A stretch of 64,000 nucleotides of DNA from Parapristionchus giblindavisi (GCA_943737045.1 CALSFV010000030.1:934681-998680); one strand, 5' to 3'. Shown: positions 12,563 to 25,430, numbered from the stretch's first letter. Notes: generated from the sequence alone by a model not told the origin. Program-made: numbers and translations.

Positions 12563-15023
12563 ACTGCGACGAAGACTACCCGAGCAATGACAAGGAGATA
12601 CTGTAATTGGAATAGTACGGTCGGTATATGGATATGAAGGAGTACTATAGGCGGAGCGACACGATAGGGACATGGGTAAAAAGGAAAGTAGCACAAATGG
12701 GACAAAATGTAAGGACTTCAAGAGAATAGATGTGTATTCCTTGGTATATTTGTGAAGAACGTTCAAAATTGAACAAAATCGAAAAAAGGAGGAGAAAATA
12801 AATGTCGAAAATGAAATCCTAGGTGAAATGAGTTATAAACGAGAAGGTGCTATGTGGTACTTGAGACGAGAGATCGAGGGATGTTGAGAGAGCGCTAGAG
12901 AAGCAGATAAGACAATGAGACATGATGCGGATCTTGGAGAGTCGAGATTCGTAAAGGTAAGATTCCATGGGAAAGTAGGAGATACAAGAATAATAAAGTT
13001 GGTTAGAGAGTACTGGTATTGAAGAGAATAAAGAGATACAAAGTAGCGAGAGAGGATAAGGAAGTGGAGAGTGCAGAGAGACAGAAAAGCGAGATAGTAC
13101 GGTAAAGTGAGAGGGTGTGAGACAGTTCGGTGAGGGATAGACTATGGGATATGTCAGATCTTCTCGTCGCTGACTTCATCGTCGACGACAAACACGTGGG
13201 AGGAGGACGAAGAATACTTGAGAATTTGAAAAGATTACACACCTTTTCAATATCCAAACACACAGTACTGGATACATCGGATTTGGTACAACGCGTACTC
13301 TCACGGGACTGGTATAAAAACAGTGTGAAAGGTAGACCCGAGCTAATTTCACCAGCCGCTCTGGCAGCGCTCTCTCGTTGAGAAATAAAGCTAGAGAGCA
13401 TTGTCGTAGCGGAGAGTTTCAAATAAGCTCAGGGTGTGGCTTCAAAAAGATCTATAATTCGATGGTATAGAAAAATTAGAGATATGCGGGGGTGTTGAGA
13501 ACGGAGAATCGTGAAGTATGAACTAAGTAATAATGTTTTCAGGATGTGAGGATCACGAATGTTTTGGCCGTTCGAGATTGTGTAGGTGTTTCAGATTGCG
13601 AAAGCACGAAGAAACAGTTGTCATGGGTATGTGAAGAGTTTGCGAAAATATCAGATGAGTCAGTGGTCTGTGATAGAGGTTTCTGTTTGAGGAGGTACAA
13701 GACGTGTTAAGAGCAAAGGATATACGACAATGAGAAAGATCAAGGGTGACTAAGATCAAGCTGACAGTAAAAGAAGACGAGCTGCGGTTTGTTATAAGAA
13801 GGCTTCGTAGAAGTATCAAGAATCAAACCAGAAAATGAAACTGTTAGTTAATTAAATGTGAAGTATTTCATGAAAACATGCAAATGTACATTATTAATAC
13901 TATATAACATGTACATATAACATGCATGGGGTTCCCGACAGCGGAACCCTATGTTTTAAAAGTTGTTGAACAATTCGAGCGCGCTTACGGATTTCCTTGA
14001 AATTTGAAGACAAAAGTACTTCCCTAAGTTCTCTTTAGCAGAGAACAAAAAACAAATAATAAAGAGGTCGAAATAGGTTGCTGATGAGGACCAAACTACT
14101 TCTAATGTATTTACAGATTAGATGATAAAAGGCGGATCAAGTACGGAGAGAGTTTTGTGACAAACGGACGTTGTGATGTGAAATTGACGGAAGTTTGAGA
14201 GAATGAAATCACTCCCTCATTCTACCTCTGCCTCTCCCTCTCCCTCTCTCTCTCTTTCTCTCCAGCACACAAGTGCGCACTATAGGGATCGGAGAGAGAA
14301 GGTAGATGGAGAGGTAGAAAGAAAGGGAGAGGGAGAGATCCAGAGGGAGAGGGAGGGCAGGAAAAAGATGCGAGGGGACCATTACACCGTTGAATCCAGA
14401 GGAAAGAAAGAAAGTCCAGGATAGAGAAAGAAGGGAGAGATATTACAGCGCTTAATCTTATGCTTATTCTTTTTAATACTGCAATTTTAATGCTGATTAA
14501 GACCATGAAGAGGTTGAGTTAAGATAAACGAATGATTTGCTTGGGATACTGTAAGATCCTTTAACTGTACATTTCTTTGTTCCTGCAATCGATCGTTTTA
14601 TTTCTGATTCTCTGCACTGCGCACACTATGTTATCAAGGATAACTTGTTGCCAATTTAAAAAAAATCGGGAATAAAGCACATAAAAATATTTGTATGTAG
14701 ATCTCTCTGAATGCTGTAAGAGATTTCTGGATATTTTCTTGTATTCAATGCTTTTAGAAGGAGAAGTGGTAAAATTCCTCATCATGAAATACTCTCTAGT
14801 TGAGAAAGACGAAGAAATATCATGGGAAATCGAGAGAGAGAGAGAGAGTAGAGACGAGAGTAACGCTCCCTTGCTAGAGTGTGGGTGGCAGTAAGAAAGA
14901 GAGGAGAAGGCAATCGCGCACTCTCTCCTTTTCCCTTCTCTCTCGCTCCCTTCCCCTACTCTTCTCTTCTTTCCATGGTCGAGCGAGAGAGTATGAAGAG
15001 ACACGAAGAACTAGTAAGAGACC
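12563..15023. other. Intergenic region between two divergent genes
   Basis: The nhl-1-like gene leaves leftwards and the carboxylesterase rightwards, so both promoters should lie here. I find no gene. Purine-rich low-complexity DNA fills 12.6-13.8 kb. A degenerate relative of the TTAA MITE of 44838-44950 is at about 13326-13447 (shared TAGCGGAGAGTTTCAAATAA and AGCTC/GTGT phrases). Pyrimidine and purine tracts of opposite sense occur at 14222-14345 and 14830-14960. No TATA-like motif could be singled out. Confidence 0.6.
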
Positions 15024-15096
15024 GGCCTTGTGGCCTAATGGATAAGGCGTCGGACTTCGGATCCGAAGATTGCAGGTTCGAGTCCTGCCAGGGTCG
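15024..15096 (+). tRNA. tRNA-Arg (anticodon TCG)
   Basis: The 73 bases fold into a full cloverleaf: acceptor GGCCTTG/CAGGGTC (two G-U pairs), D arm GCC..GGC with TAATGGATAA loop, anticodon stem TCGGA/TCCGA with loop CTTCGGA, variable AGATT, and T arm GCAGG-TTCGAGT-CCTGC. The anticodon TCG reads CGA (Arg). A- and B-box promoter motifs are intact, and T-runs follow within 25 bases as pol III terminators. It sits about 470 bases before the carboxylesterase start. Confidence 0.95.
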
Positions 15097-15471
15097 AAAT
15101 CTTTTGCTGATTTTTCTCGACCGCATAATCAATCTTATCAACTGTAAATAGGTCGTGAGTAATATCTTGACCTCATTATCAATCTTGAGTGATATCTACT
15201 ATCACTAAACCCATGTTTACTGATCGACTGTCACTCAATAGTATACTCGTCTAAGACAGATTTGTATGAAAAACAAATAGTGCATTGGTCATTTTCTCTC
15301 CTCGTTCTCACTTCGTAAACGACCCAGAAATCTATCTATTCTAGTATTTTTCTCAATGTTTTGTCCCCATCTATCTTTTTCTTGAAATATTATAATAACA
15401 TTTTTATCAGCTCTATTTGTTAGTGCAGAACAGTAAGTATGACAGAACCATATTATAATCATAATGTGTTT

Positions 15472-15481
15472 TATGTACAGT
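15472..15481 (+). promoter_or_regulatory. Probable spliced-leader acceptor of the carboxylesterase
   Basis: TATGTACAG followed by TTTTAAC lies 15 bases before the chosen ATG (15496). Nematode trans-splice acceptors usually lie within a few dozen bases of the start codon. No matching upstream donor with a coding exon is seen, so an SL1-type leader is more likely than a cis intron, but this is inference. Confidence 0.5.
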
Positions 15482-15495
15482 TTTAACTTAAAAAG

Positions 15496-18400
15496 ATGGG
15501 CTCGTGGTTGTCATACCCCGATTCGCACATCGTGCAAACTGCCAATGGAAAAGTCGTGGGACGCCGACTCGTTTACAAGGGACCGAAGCAAGTTGATGCT
15601 TTCCAGGTATACGGTAATTCAGCGAACCAACCATCGTGAACTAACTTATTTGCAGGGAATACCATTCGCTAGGCCGCCGATAGGTCCGCTTCGATTCAAG
15701 GTTAGCTAGAAACTGTTTATATTGACGCACGTGCACTCGCTGATCTTATCAGTTCAAAATAAAATTATAATTTTATGAGTAAATAAATAAATTAGATGAA
15801 TCAAAGATGATCATAAGAGATAAGTAATTCTTTCTAGAGACCTGTCCCACCTGACAACTGGAGCCATATTCGTCCCTGTAAGGGCTTCGGTCCAAGGAAT
15901 ATTCAGCAGAATTTCTTCTTCTTCGACAACTTCAGAGTGAGAGTGACATCAGTAAATGAAAGTTAAACTACACTTTCAGCGTGGTTATGGCTCCGAGGAC
16001 TGTCTGTATCTGAATGTATTCACGCCGTGCTGGAATCCTCCGGAAGGAGGTAAGCGGTGATCAAACTACAAAGATCTTATCAATTCGTAAAGTTCATAGT
16101 TCAAACTACAAAGATCTGATCAATTCGTAATTGCATTAGTTCAAACTACAAACATCGCTCACCAGGTTTCCCTGTGATGGTCTATGTTCATGGTGGAGCT
16201 TTCGTGATGGACGGCGCCATGACCTACGGCGACAAAACCATTTGTGAAAACATAGTATGTAGTTTGATCTTTGATCTTTTCATTATGTATTTTGATCTCT
16301 GATCTTTCCAGTGAGTATTTTGATCTTTGAGGTAACACGAGGCATTGTGGTGGTTACTGTGCAATATCGTCTGGGCTATCTAGGATTCTTTACAACAGGC
16401 TAGTTCTAGTTCTACTTACAAAATATTATACATTAAAAGATATTTCAAATTAATGAACAAGGAATTACGTTATGTTTGTAGCTAATCTTCATTCGCATTG
16501 ATGTATTATGCATTTATTACTGTCCAGACAAATGTGTCACAATCAGAGCACTAAGTCGGATGAGGAAACGTGGAATGAGAAACGACTGGAACTATTTGCA
16601 TACTTTGTCGGTTCATTAGCGCTTATCTCTCATATCTCATCCGACCTAGTGCCCGCACGTCTTGAGCTGTTCCAAATCCAACATTTTAAAGGTGACGATG
16701 CTTGTCCGGGCAACAACGGCCTTTGGGATCTAACCGAGGCTCTGCAATGGGTTCAACGAAATGTTCACGCATTTGGAGGAAACAAGGTTGGCATCAATCT
16801 GTGATCTTTGATCTTTGATCTTTGAACTTTGCAGGATAACGTTACTGTAGTGGGACAGAGTGCCGGAGGAGCGCTAGCTGATCTATTGCATTTAAGTCCC
16901 CACTCAACGGGTATGACAGTAGCCCGAAAATCAATTTGCCTAATGCATTTTTAAATGAGACCGGCTCGGTAAGACTCGAGCATGGTCCGGACATTCGCGA
17001 GGACTTTCGATCTGGGACTCAATGCTTTCATCATAGACGCATACCGGGGGGAGACCGATTAAAGTTATAGTGAAAACTCCCTTAGGCTGAAACCCGGCTC
17101 ACATATGTCACATTAAGTAAAAACTTGAAAAAATCATAACTTTTCAATCGCGATAGCTAGGACTTTTACTTCTTTTTATTGGTGAATAACATGCCATGCT
17201 CTCTTACAAACACAGCTGAACAGTAATATCATATCGTTCTGGATAAGTTTTTTCGTGTTTGAATAAGATTTTTCCACTTCTATCCTCATTGAAGAGAGAC
17301 GGCAAGCACTGACATAGTACATATTGTAGCACTGACAATTATGTACATGATGGTCAAATTCCCGTAGAAATCCAAGTTACTGAAATTTCGAGAATTGCAG
17401 CTGAATGTCAGATATGTGTAATTTGCAAAAAATCGAAAATTTAATTTCTTGTAAATCGCAAGAGTAAGAGGTAGCTTTATTATGTCATTATACTCGTAGT
17501 AATGCACAGTAGTAGTGCACAGGAGAAATATACAAGTAAATTCGGACTACCTTTTTAAAAAATTTAGAAAAATCATTATTTTATTTTTATTTTTTCCAAC
17601 CCCCACATTCAGTCGACCGTCAAGGCAAGTCGATTAATAGGGCGGATGGTGGCTGTTGCATGTGCGTTTGCAGAAACGACTGCAACGTGAAGAATCGCCG
17701 ATTCGCAGATCTCGAATTTATTTTTTTAATTATCAAACTTGAATATTTATATGTTTCTTTCATATAAATCGGTTGGAAGGTAGCGTACTGCATCCAAAGC
17801 TGTACCATTTTTATCAGTAGGAGCATACGGTATTCAACTACAGTAATCGCCAGGAATCGCGAACTGATTTTTTTTTCAGTCGACCCCCGATTCTCAACCA
17901 TGGTTGAGAATGGCTGAGGTCGAAAAATTCATGACGATCCCAGTCCAAATGCTATGTGGCATTATATCAACAGTGGTGCAACTTTTATTTTTATGGATAC
18001 CATAACTCGAATTACCGTAATCTAGCTACCGTATCCTATAATAATGAGGTGAAATTCTCGGAAACTTCAGGTGCGTGCATTACTATTACGGTAATTCGAG
18101 TTATGGTATCCATAAAAATAAAAGTTAGCTCACTGTTGATATAATAGCAAATAGTATTTGGTCTGGGATCATCATGAATTTTTCGACCTCACAAGGGAAT
18201 GACCAACCATCCCCGTCGAGTTATGACTAGTGACATATACCATTCGAATCACCATGTGATTCTGATACTACATCTTTAATGACTGGACTCAAACGTTTAT
18301 GATCTTCGAAAAAATCGATATTGAAATTCGGCCAAATTCGTGTGGTTTTCTACACAACGCATGCGGATGGGTTGGTGAACTCTACTATCTTCTTCCCAAA

Positions 18401-21400
18401 CATCGGCTCGTGTAGTGTAGTGGATAAGATGCATGAGTTTACTTTTGACTGTCAAGGGTTCGACCCCCCTTGCCGCACTTTTATTTTGCTGATTTTGTTG
18501 CTGTAGAAAGTTTGAAATGTTTTGCTGTGATTATAGAAAAACAAGAACACACTCAACACGTTTGAACAACAAAATGAGTGAAGTAAGGAAAATACAGTTT
18601 TCACATCTGTGGCACATAATGAATGAATAGGAAGAACAATGACATCAAGGCTTTGGAAGACAGTCCAAGAAGAAATGGAAGCACTTACCGTACTCGCATG
18701 ATCTTTGATCTTTGAACTCTCATTGCTGTTTTTCAGGTCATTCATTGCATGACATCGACCTCGGGTGAGGGAGAGGGAGAAGGAGATTTTTTTTAAAATG
18801 CCATAAACAAAAAGATCAAAGTTCAATTTTCCTTGAGGAGTGTTTTTCCATCAAGAAAACTTGCTGAATGTGTTCTTTTTTCTAGCTTTCATAATCACTG
18901 CAAAACATTTCAAACTTTCTACAGCAACAAAATCAGCAAAAGAAAAGTGCGGCAAGGGGGGTCGAACCCTTGACAGTCAAAAGTAAACGCAGGCATCTTA
19001 TCCACTACACTACACGAATCGATGTTTGGGAAGAAGATAGTAGAGTTCACTAACCCATCCGCATGCGTTGTGTAGAAAACCACACGAATTTGGCCGAATT
19101 TCAACATCGATTTTCTCGAAGATCATAAACGTTTGAGTCCAGTCATTAAAGATGTAGTATCAGAATCACATGGTGATTCGAATGGTATATGTCACTAGTC
19201 ATAACTCGACGGGGATGGTTGGTCATTCCCTTGTCAGCCATTCTCAACCATGAACCCCCCTCGGGTCATGGTTGAAAATCATGGGTCGACTGAAAAAAAA
19301 AATCAATTCGCGATTCCTGACGATTACGATAGTGCAGTACAGTACACTCCTACTGATAACAATGGTACAGCTTTGGTTGCCGTACGCCACTTTCCAACCG
19401 ATTTATCTGAAAGAAACATATAAATATTCTAGTTTGATAATTTAAAAAAATATTTTCGAAATCTGCGAAACGACGATTCTTCACGTGGTAGTTGTTTTCG
19501 CAAACGGACATGCATCAGCTACCATCCGCCCTATGAATCAACTTGCCTTGATGGTCGACTCAATGTGAGGATTGAAAAAATAAAAATAAAAAAAATTTTT
19601 TTTAAATTTTTTAAAATGTAGTCTGCATTTATTTGTATATTTTTTCTGTGCATGCGCATCACTACGAGTAAAATGACATAATAAAGCTACCTCTTACTCT
19701 TGCGATTTACAAGAAATTTAATTTTCGATTTTTGCAAATTACACATATCTCACATTCAGCTGCAATTCTCGAAATTTCAGTAACTTGGATTTCTACGAGA
19801 ATTTTTTTTTACATAATTGTCAGGGCTACAATATGTACTATGTCAGTGCTTGCTGTCTCTCTTCAATGAGGATAGAAGAGATAAAATCTTAAAATCAGAC
19901 ACGAAAAAACTTATCCAGAACGATATGATATTACTGTTCAGCTGTGTTTGTAAGAGTGCATGACATGTTATTCACCAATAAAAAGAAATAAAAGTCCTAG
20001 CTATCGCGATTGAAAAATTATATTTTTTTTAATTTTTTACTTAATGTGACATATGTGAGCCGGGTTTCAGCATAAGGGCGTTTTCACTATAACTTGCATC
20101 GGTCTCCCCCCGGTATGTGTCTATGATGAAAGTATAGAGGCCCAGATCGAAAGTCCTCGCGAATGTCCGGCAGGGGGTCAAAATGCTCGAGTCTTACCGA
20201 GCCGGTATCTTAATGGGAGGGTAACCTCACTCAATGTACTCTTCATCGTCCACACTATTTCTCTGTTATCTAACAACGAGAGAGCGTAAACCGTTAAGAG
20301 ACCGGCTCGGTAAGACTCGAGCATGGTCCGGACATTCGCGAGGAATTTTGATCTGGGCCTCAATACTTTCATCATAGACACATACCGGGGGGAGACCGAT
20401 GAAAGTTATAGAGAAAATGCCCTTTGGCTCAAACCCGGCTCAAATATGTCACATTAATTGAAAAATTGAAAAATTCATATCTTCTCAATCATGATAGCTA
20501 GGAATTTTATTTCTTTTTATTAGTGAATAACATGTCATACACTCTTACAAACACAGCTGAACAGCAATATCATATCGTTTTGAATATGTTTTTTCGTGTC
20601 TGATTTTCAGATTTTTTTTCTTCTATCCTCGTTGAAGAGATACTGCAAGAAAATTCATAGTGCATATTGTAGCCCTGACGATTATGTACATGGTGGTCAT
20701 CTTCCCTTGGCCAGCCAGTTTGTCATAAGCATCGAGAATTGCAACTGAATGTGAGATATGTGCAAATTTCAAAAATCGAAAATTAAATTTCTTGAAATTC
20801 GCAAGAGTAAGAGGTAGCTTTATTATGTCATTTTACTCGTAGTGATGAGCGTACATAGGAAAAATATACAAATAGACTCGGACTACATTTTAAAAAAATT
20901 TAGAAAAATAATTATTTTATTTTTATTTTTTCAACTCCCACATTCAGTCGACCGTCAAGGCAAGTTGATTCATAGGGCGGATGGTGACTGATGCATGTGC
21001 GTTTGCAGAGACGACTGCCACGTGAAGAATCGTCGTTTCGCAGATCTCGAATTTATTTTTTTATTTATCAAACTTGAATATTTATATGTTTCTTTCATAT
21101 AAGTCGGTTGGAAGGTAGCGTACTGCATCCAAAGCTATACCATTTCTATCAGTAGGAGTATACGGTATTGAACTACTGTAATCGCCAGAAATCGCGAACT
21201 GATTTTTTTTCAGTCGACCTATGATTCTCAACCATGACCCCGGGTTCATGGTTGAGAATGGTTGAGGTCGAAAAATTCGTGATGATCCCAGACCAAATTC
21301 TATGTGGCATTATATCAACAGTGGGCCAACTTTTATTTTTATGGATACCACAGCTCGAATTACCGTAATCTAGCTACCGTATCCTATAATAATGTGGTGA

Positions 21401-24400
21401 GATTCTCGGAAAACTCAGTTGCGTGCATTACTATTACGGTAATTCGAGCTATGGTATCCATAAAAATAAAAGTTGGCCCACTGTTGATATAATGCTTAAT
21501 AATATTTGGTCTGGGATTATCATGAATTTTTCGACCTCAGCCATTCTCAACCATGAACCCGGGGTCATGGTTGAGAATCATAGGTCGACTGAAAAAAAAT
21601 CAGTTCGCGATTTCTGGCGATTACAGTAGTTCAATACCGTATACTCCTACTGATAGAAATGGTATAGCTTTGGATGCAGTACGCTACCTTCCAACCGACT
21701 TATATGAAAGAAACATATAAATATTCAAGTTTGATAAATAAAAAAATAAATTCGAGATCTGCGAAACGACGATTCTTCACGTGGCAGTCGTCTCTGCAAA
21801 CGCACATGCATCAGTCACCATCCGCCCTATGAATCAACTTGCCTTGACGGTCGACTGAATGTGGGAGTTGAAAAAATAAAAATAAAATAATTATTTTTCT
21901 CAATTTTTTTAAAATGTAGTCCGAGTCTATTTGTATATTTTTCCTATGTACGCTCATCACTACGAGTAAAATGACATAATAAAGCTACCTCTTACTCTTG
22001 CGAATTTCAAGAAATTTAATTTTCGATTTTTGAAATTTGCACATATCTCACATTCAGTTGCAATTCTCGATGCTTATGACAAACTGGCTGGCCAAGGGAA
22101 GATGACCACCATGTACATAATCGTCAGGGCTACAATATGCACTATGAATTTTCTTGCAGTATCTCTTCAACGAGGATAGAAGAAAAAAAATCTGAAAATC
22201 AGACACGAAAAAACATATTCAAAACGATATGATATTGCTGTTCAGCTGTGTTTGTAAGAGTGCATGACATGTTATTCACTAATAAAAAGAAATAAAATTC
22301 CTAGCTATCATGATTGAGAAGATATGAATTTTTCAATTTTTTATTTTATGAATCATATGTGAGCCGGGTTTGAGTCCAAGGGCATTTTCACTATAACTTT
22401 CATCGGTCTCCCCCCGGTATGTGTCTATGATGAAAGTATAGAGGCCCAGATCGAAAGTCCTCGCGAATGTCCGGCAAGGGGTCAAAATGCTCGAGTCTTA
22501 CCGAGCCGGTCTCTTAAAGAGACCGTTGACAAAGGTGTCAGCCCCCATTTAACATTGGAGTGCTCTGTTATCAATTTTTAGCATATGCATGAATGTGTGC
22601 GGCTATATGAATCTATTAACTTCATTCTAATAAATATTCCTCATGCCTACCAAAATTTTCAAACTCTTTTCAGGACTCTTCCACAAGGTTGTGCTGATGT
22701 CAGGCAATGCTATGGGCCAGTGGGCTAACTCAACAGACATGGTCGAACAGAGCAAACGCAAAGCTCGGGAGCTCGGAATCGAGCACTGGAGCACAAGCTA
22801 CGAGGCATACTTTTTATAGTTTGATCACGCTGGTTTGTGTAGTTTGATCTCTGTACTTAAAGCTGATAGAGAAGCTGCAATCCGTGTCCGCCGACCTGTT
22901 CGCCGCTGGGATGATGGAGAACCCTGAAGATGTTGCTCTAGGTTGTTGCAAAAATAGAATAATTTAATTAATATTAAAAAAAAATAATTATTGTTATTAT
23001 ATTAATTATAATAATGACAATAACAATAATAATATTTAAAATTATTATTATAAGTGAGAATAGAGCGTGAAAAGATCATTGATAACACTGCAGAAGTAAC
23101 GCCGAGTGTCGATGGAGTCTTCTTTCCTGATGAATGGGACAACCTTCGTGAACGCATTCCACCAAAGCCAACAATGGCTGGTGTGACGAAACTGGAAGGA
23201 CTACTGTTTAGTGAGTCAATGTTTAATCGATGATCTTTATGACATGTTGAAAGTAGCCGTAAGAGAGGAAGAGTGCACACAACTGAATTAGAACTAGGGC
23301 ATGAAACTAATGGCTCACCAATAAGTTTAAGTATTTTTTGTAATGTATATTTGTTATGATAAAATTATCAGTGATCGGCGCTTCGGGAGACATGAACATG
23401 CTAGAAAGACTCGTTCGCGGTGCGATTCCACCGGAAATAATCGATAAAGATAAAACCGTATTCGTGAGTTTTGATCTTTGATCTTTGATCTTTCCTCGCT
23501 GATTTTGGATCTTTTACAGAATTCACTAATCAAACGATATCTCAAAACATATCCGGATAGCAACTCCAAGGAACTGTACAGAGCCACTGCTGAGGTAAGA
23601 TTATTCACGGAAAAATAAAGAAAAACATTTTATCTCATAAACAAGAAACATTCACAAATAGACAATGATGATTGTTGTTGATGAAGGTCTTTCGAATGAT
23701 GAATTCGTGATGCATATATGATATCAAGCCCAAAGTAAAATGAAATTGTTGTTATCAATATTTAGGTCATGTCGGATCGGTTTTTCAACGTCTGCACACT
23801 GCAGGTCTGTCGAAGTATTGCCAAGACCTTCCCTGGTAAGGTTTTATTTTCATTTTCTCGGCACTAATTGTGATTTGCTAACTATTACGGGCATAAAATA
23901 AATCGGACTGTAGTAAAAAAATAGTATCAATAATATTTAATATCAATAAAATTCGCACATACTTAGCTCTCTAAGAATATTGGCATTGTACTAGACATGG
24001 TATGGAATATTTTTGCTTCAAATGATCAACCAATAACATCCCTTGTTTTCTCAGATAATCCAGTATATTTGTACGTCTTCGATTATTTCAATCCCCGTAG
24101 TTGGGGCATTCTGAGATGGACGATGCCGATGATGGGTAATTTGAATTTTAAAAATCATAAAATAGTTTCCTAATTGATTTTTTTTAAATTAACAATTTTC
24201 TTTAGAATGTTCCCACTGCACGGAATTGGCCTATATCCTCGGCAAAGGTAAGTGATGTTTAGTTTAATTTTTGGTTATCATAATTGATCTTTGATCTTTA
24301 GGAATCATATATCCTTTCTCGTTTGACAATAATGACAGAAAGATGATGGATATATTCACTAGTGTCATAACTAATTTCGTGAAAAATGGGTATGTAATTT

Positions 24401-24971
24401 CTTTTTCTCCCTATTTTTTTGCATGACATTATCTTTTCCAAGCATTTGATAAAGTTGTAACGAAATATTAATTATAATGTTTATTGATCTTTGATCTTTG
24501 GAGTGATCCTAATAGTTCGATGGGTACGACTGATTTGACTGTGCATTGGGATCCATTAACCAATCAGAGAAACAGTTCTCACTATGTATTTCGTCTTCAA
24601 CCGACGATGAGCGATGATTATTTCGAGGTTGGTGTAAATTATTAGGAAAAGTCTTCAACGAATTTATAATGATTTTTGATATAGTGTGTTGACGTTTAAA
24701 CATATAAACTAGAGTTGGCTATTCGGATGAGTTAACGGGCCATTGCGGGCCCGCAACCCCGAATAGCCTCTAGTATAAACTACATACTTCCTAATAATTA
24801 TGCGAATTGAATATTTGAAAATGTTTTAAAGTGATGCATCAATATAAATCTATGATACTTTGTGATATGTGATAGAGTATGTGTACATGACAAATAATAG
24901 ATATATAGCACCAATGTTCATCGTACTCGTTTCAGGGACGTCCATCAACGGTACTATCATTCGAAAGTTAA
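15496..24971 (+). CDS. Carboxylesterase (alpha/beta hydrolase, type-B family), 19 exons
   Basis: Exons: 15496-15606, 15656-15700, 15838-15936, 15980-16049, 16166-16254, 16332-16398, 16692-16786, 16835-16910, 22674-22804, 22863-22941, 23055-23210, 23372-23463, 23520-23594, 23766-23835, 24055-24135, 24206-24247, 24302-24389, 24504-24627, 24936-24971. They total 1626 nt, or 541 residues. The catalytic triad is complete: Ser201 in GQSAG, Glu335 in TKLEG, His449 in CSHCTEL, spaced as in the cholinesterase fold. The oxyanion motif HGGAF and the EDCLYLN signature are present. There is no signal peptide and no KDEL-type end, so a cytoplasmic esterase is likely; MGSWLS could be N-myristoylated (inference). 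Introns 6 and 9 appear to use GC donors (see findings). It should hydrolyse ester xenobiotics or lipids; the substrate is unknown. Confidence 0.92.
18411..18479 (+). pseudogene. tRNA-like block in left arm of nested element
   Basis: It has an A-box TAGTGTAGTGG and a B-box GGTTCGACCCC at tRNA spacing, with TTTTGACT in the anticodon region. The acceptor stem does not close, so it is unlikely to be a functional tRNA. A mirror copy lies in the other arm. Confidence 0.55.
18948..19017 (-). pseudogene. tRNA-like block in right arm of nested element
   Basis: This is the near-identical mirror copy of the block at 18411-18479, on the minus strand, with the same A- and B-box motifs and a few base differences in the D/anticodon region. 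Transcription by pol III from both copies would converge. Confidence 0.55.
20214..22548. mobile_element. Short TTAA MITE split in two by foldback 2
   Basis: The left half is 20214-20297 and the right half is 22518-22548. Joined, they match the intact 113-bp MITE at 63421-63533 (shared ACTATTTCTCTGTT, ACAACGAGAGAGCGTA, GACCGTTGACAAAGG). Outer TTAA copies are at 20210-20213 and 22549-22552. The foldback jumped into an internal TTAA of this MITE. Confidence 0.8.
20298..22513. mobile_element. TTAA foldback element 2 (2.2 kb)
   Basis: It has the same terminal repeat as foldback 1 (GAGACCGGCTCGGTAAGACT and complement) and exact TTAA flanks at 20294-20297 and 22514-22517. The arms are more similar to each other than in foldback 1 and meet at a central palindrome around 21300-21500. 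It lacks the nested CAAGGG element and so shows the ancestral state. There is no coding capacity. Confidence 0.88.
24710..24772. mobile_element. 63-bp hAT-like mini element in last carboxylesterase intron
   Basis: TAGAGTTGGCTATTCGG and the complement of TAGAGGCTATTCGGGG form the ends of a tiny GC-rich hairpin. The flanking eight bases are ATATAAAC and GTATAAAC (7 of 8 identical), consistent with an old 8-bp hAT duplication. Confidence 0.6.
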
Positions 24972-25430
24972 ACTATCAAGAAATAAATCGTATTGCATAT
25001 TATCTACTACTACACAAGCCATAGCCATGCACATTCATACTCGCAATTCTTGTTGTAATTTATTCTAAATATATTTTTTCCACAAAGTTGTATTCAAATA
25101 TAAACACCTCCAATAAAAAATTGCTATAGAATTGTGTCCGGTATAGGAGATGCCTTTCTTGTTTTATCATGGGACATAGAACAAAACAATCGTTTCTGTT
25201 GCTGCAGGAATAACATTTCACTAAAGTTTTATTAAACACAATATATATCTTCTCATTATAGTTAAGCTGACAATTCGGAGTACGGTGCTTTTGCTTACAA
25301 AAAAGAACAAAGACAATATTTAGATTCCCTTTGCTCCTCTACCGATTCCTTTCTTCTGTTCGTCTTGAAAGAGGTAGGAATAGAGTGGTGATTCACGAAT
25401 GCTGCCTGTTACAAAGAGAGAGTAAGGGAG
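24972..25430. other. Carboxylesterase 3' flank
   Basis: AATAAA-type polyadenylation signals occur just after the stop (near 24980) and at about 25110. No further gene is seen before the conserved block that precedes RING-family copy 1. Confidence 0.6.

Larger units (their letters stand above)
18192..19233. mobile_element. CAAGGGAATG-ended element nested in foldback 1
   Basis: It begins CAAGGGAATGACCAACC and ends with the exact complement, flanked by TCA on both sides (18189-18191, 19234-19236). The sister foldback at 20298-22513 shows the empty site (CGACCTCAGCC) near 21536, which proves the insertion and the 3-bp duplication. TNA duplications suggest a PIF/Harbinger-like mechanism. Each arm carries a tRNA-like block. 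Confidence 0.88.
16955..20209. mobile_element. TTAA foldback element 1 (3.26 kb) in carboxylesterase intron 8
   Basis: The ends carry GAGACCGGCTCGGTAAGACT and its complement, flanked by TTAA (16951-16954 and 20210-20213). Arms of about 1.2 kb are inverted copies of each other, including a CAGTCGACC phrase and an inner palindrome around AATTACCGTAAT. The arms are interrupted by a different element at 18192-19233. There is no transposase, so it is a non-autonomous foldback. Confidence 0.85.

Noticed and set aside
16508..16804. 98-codon open frame starting MHLLLSRQ
   Set aside because: Only its second half (from 16692) is esterase exon 7; the first half is intron read-through.
18411..18479. A functional tRNA-Gln (TTG)
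   Set aside because: The A and B boxes are good, but the acceptor and anticodon stems do not pair, and both copies sit in transposon arms.
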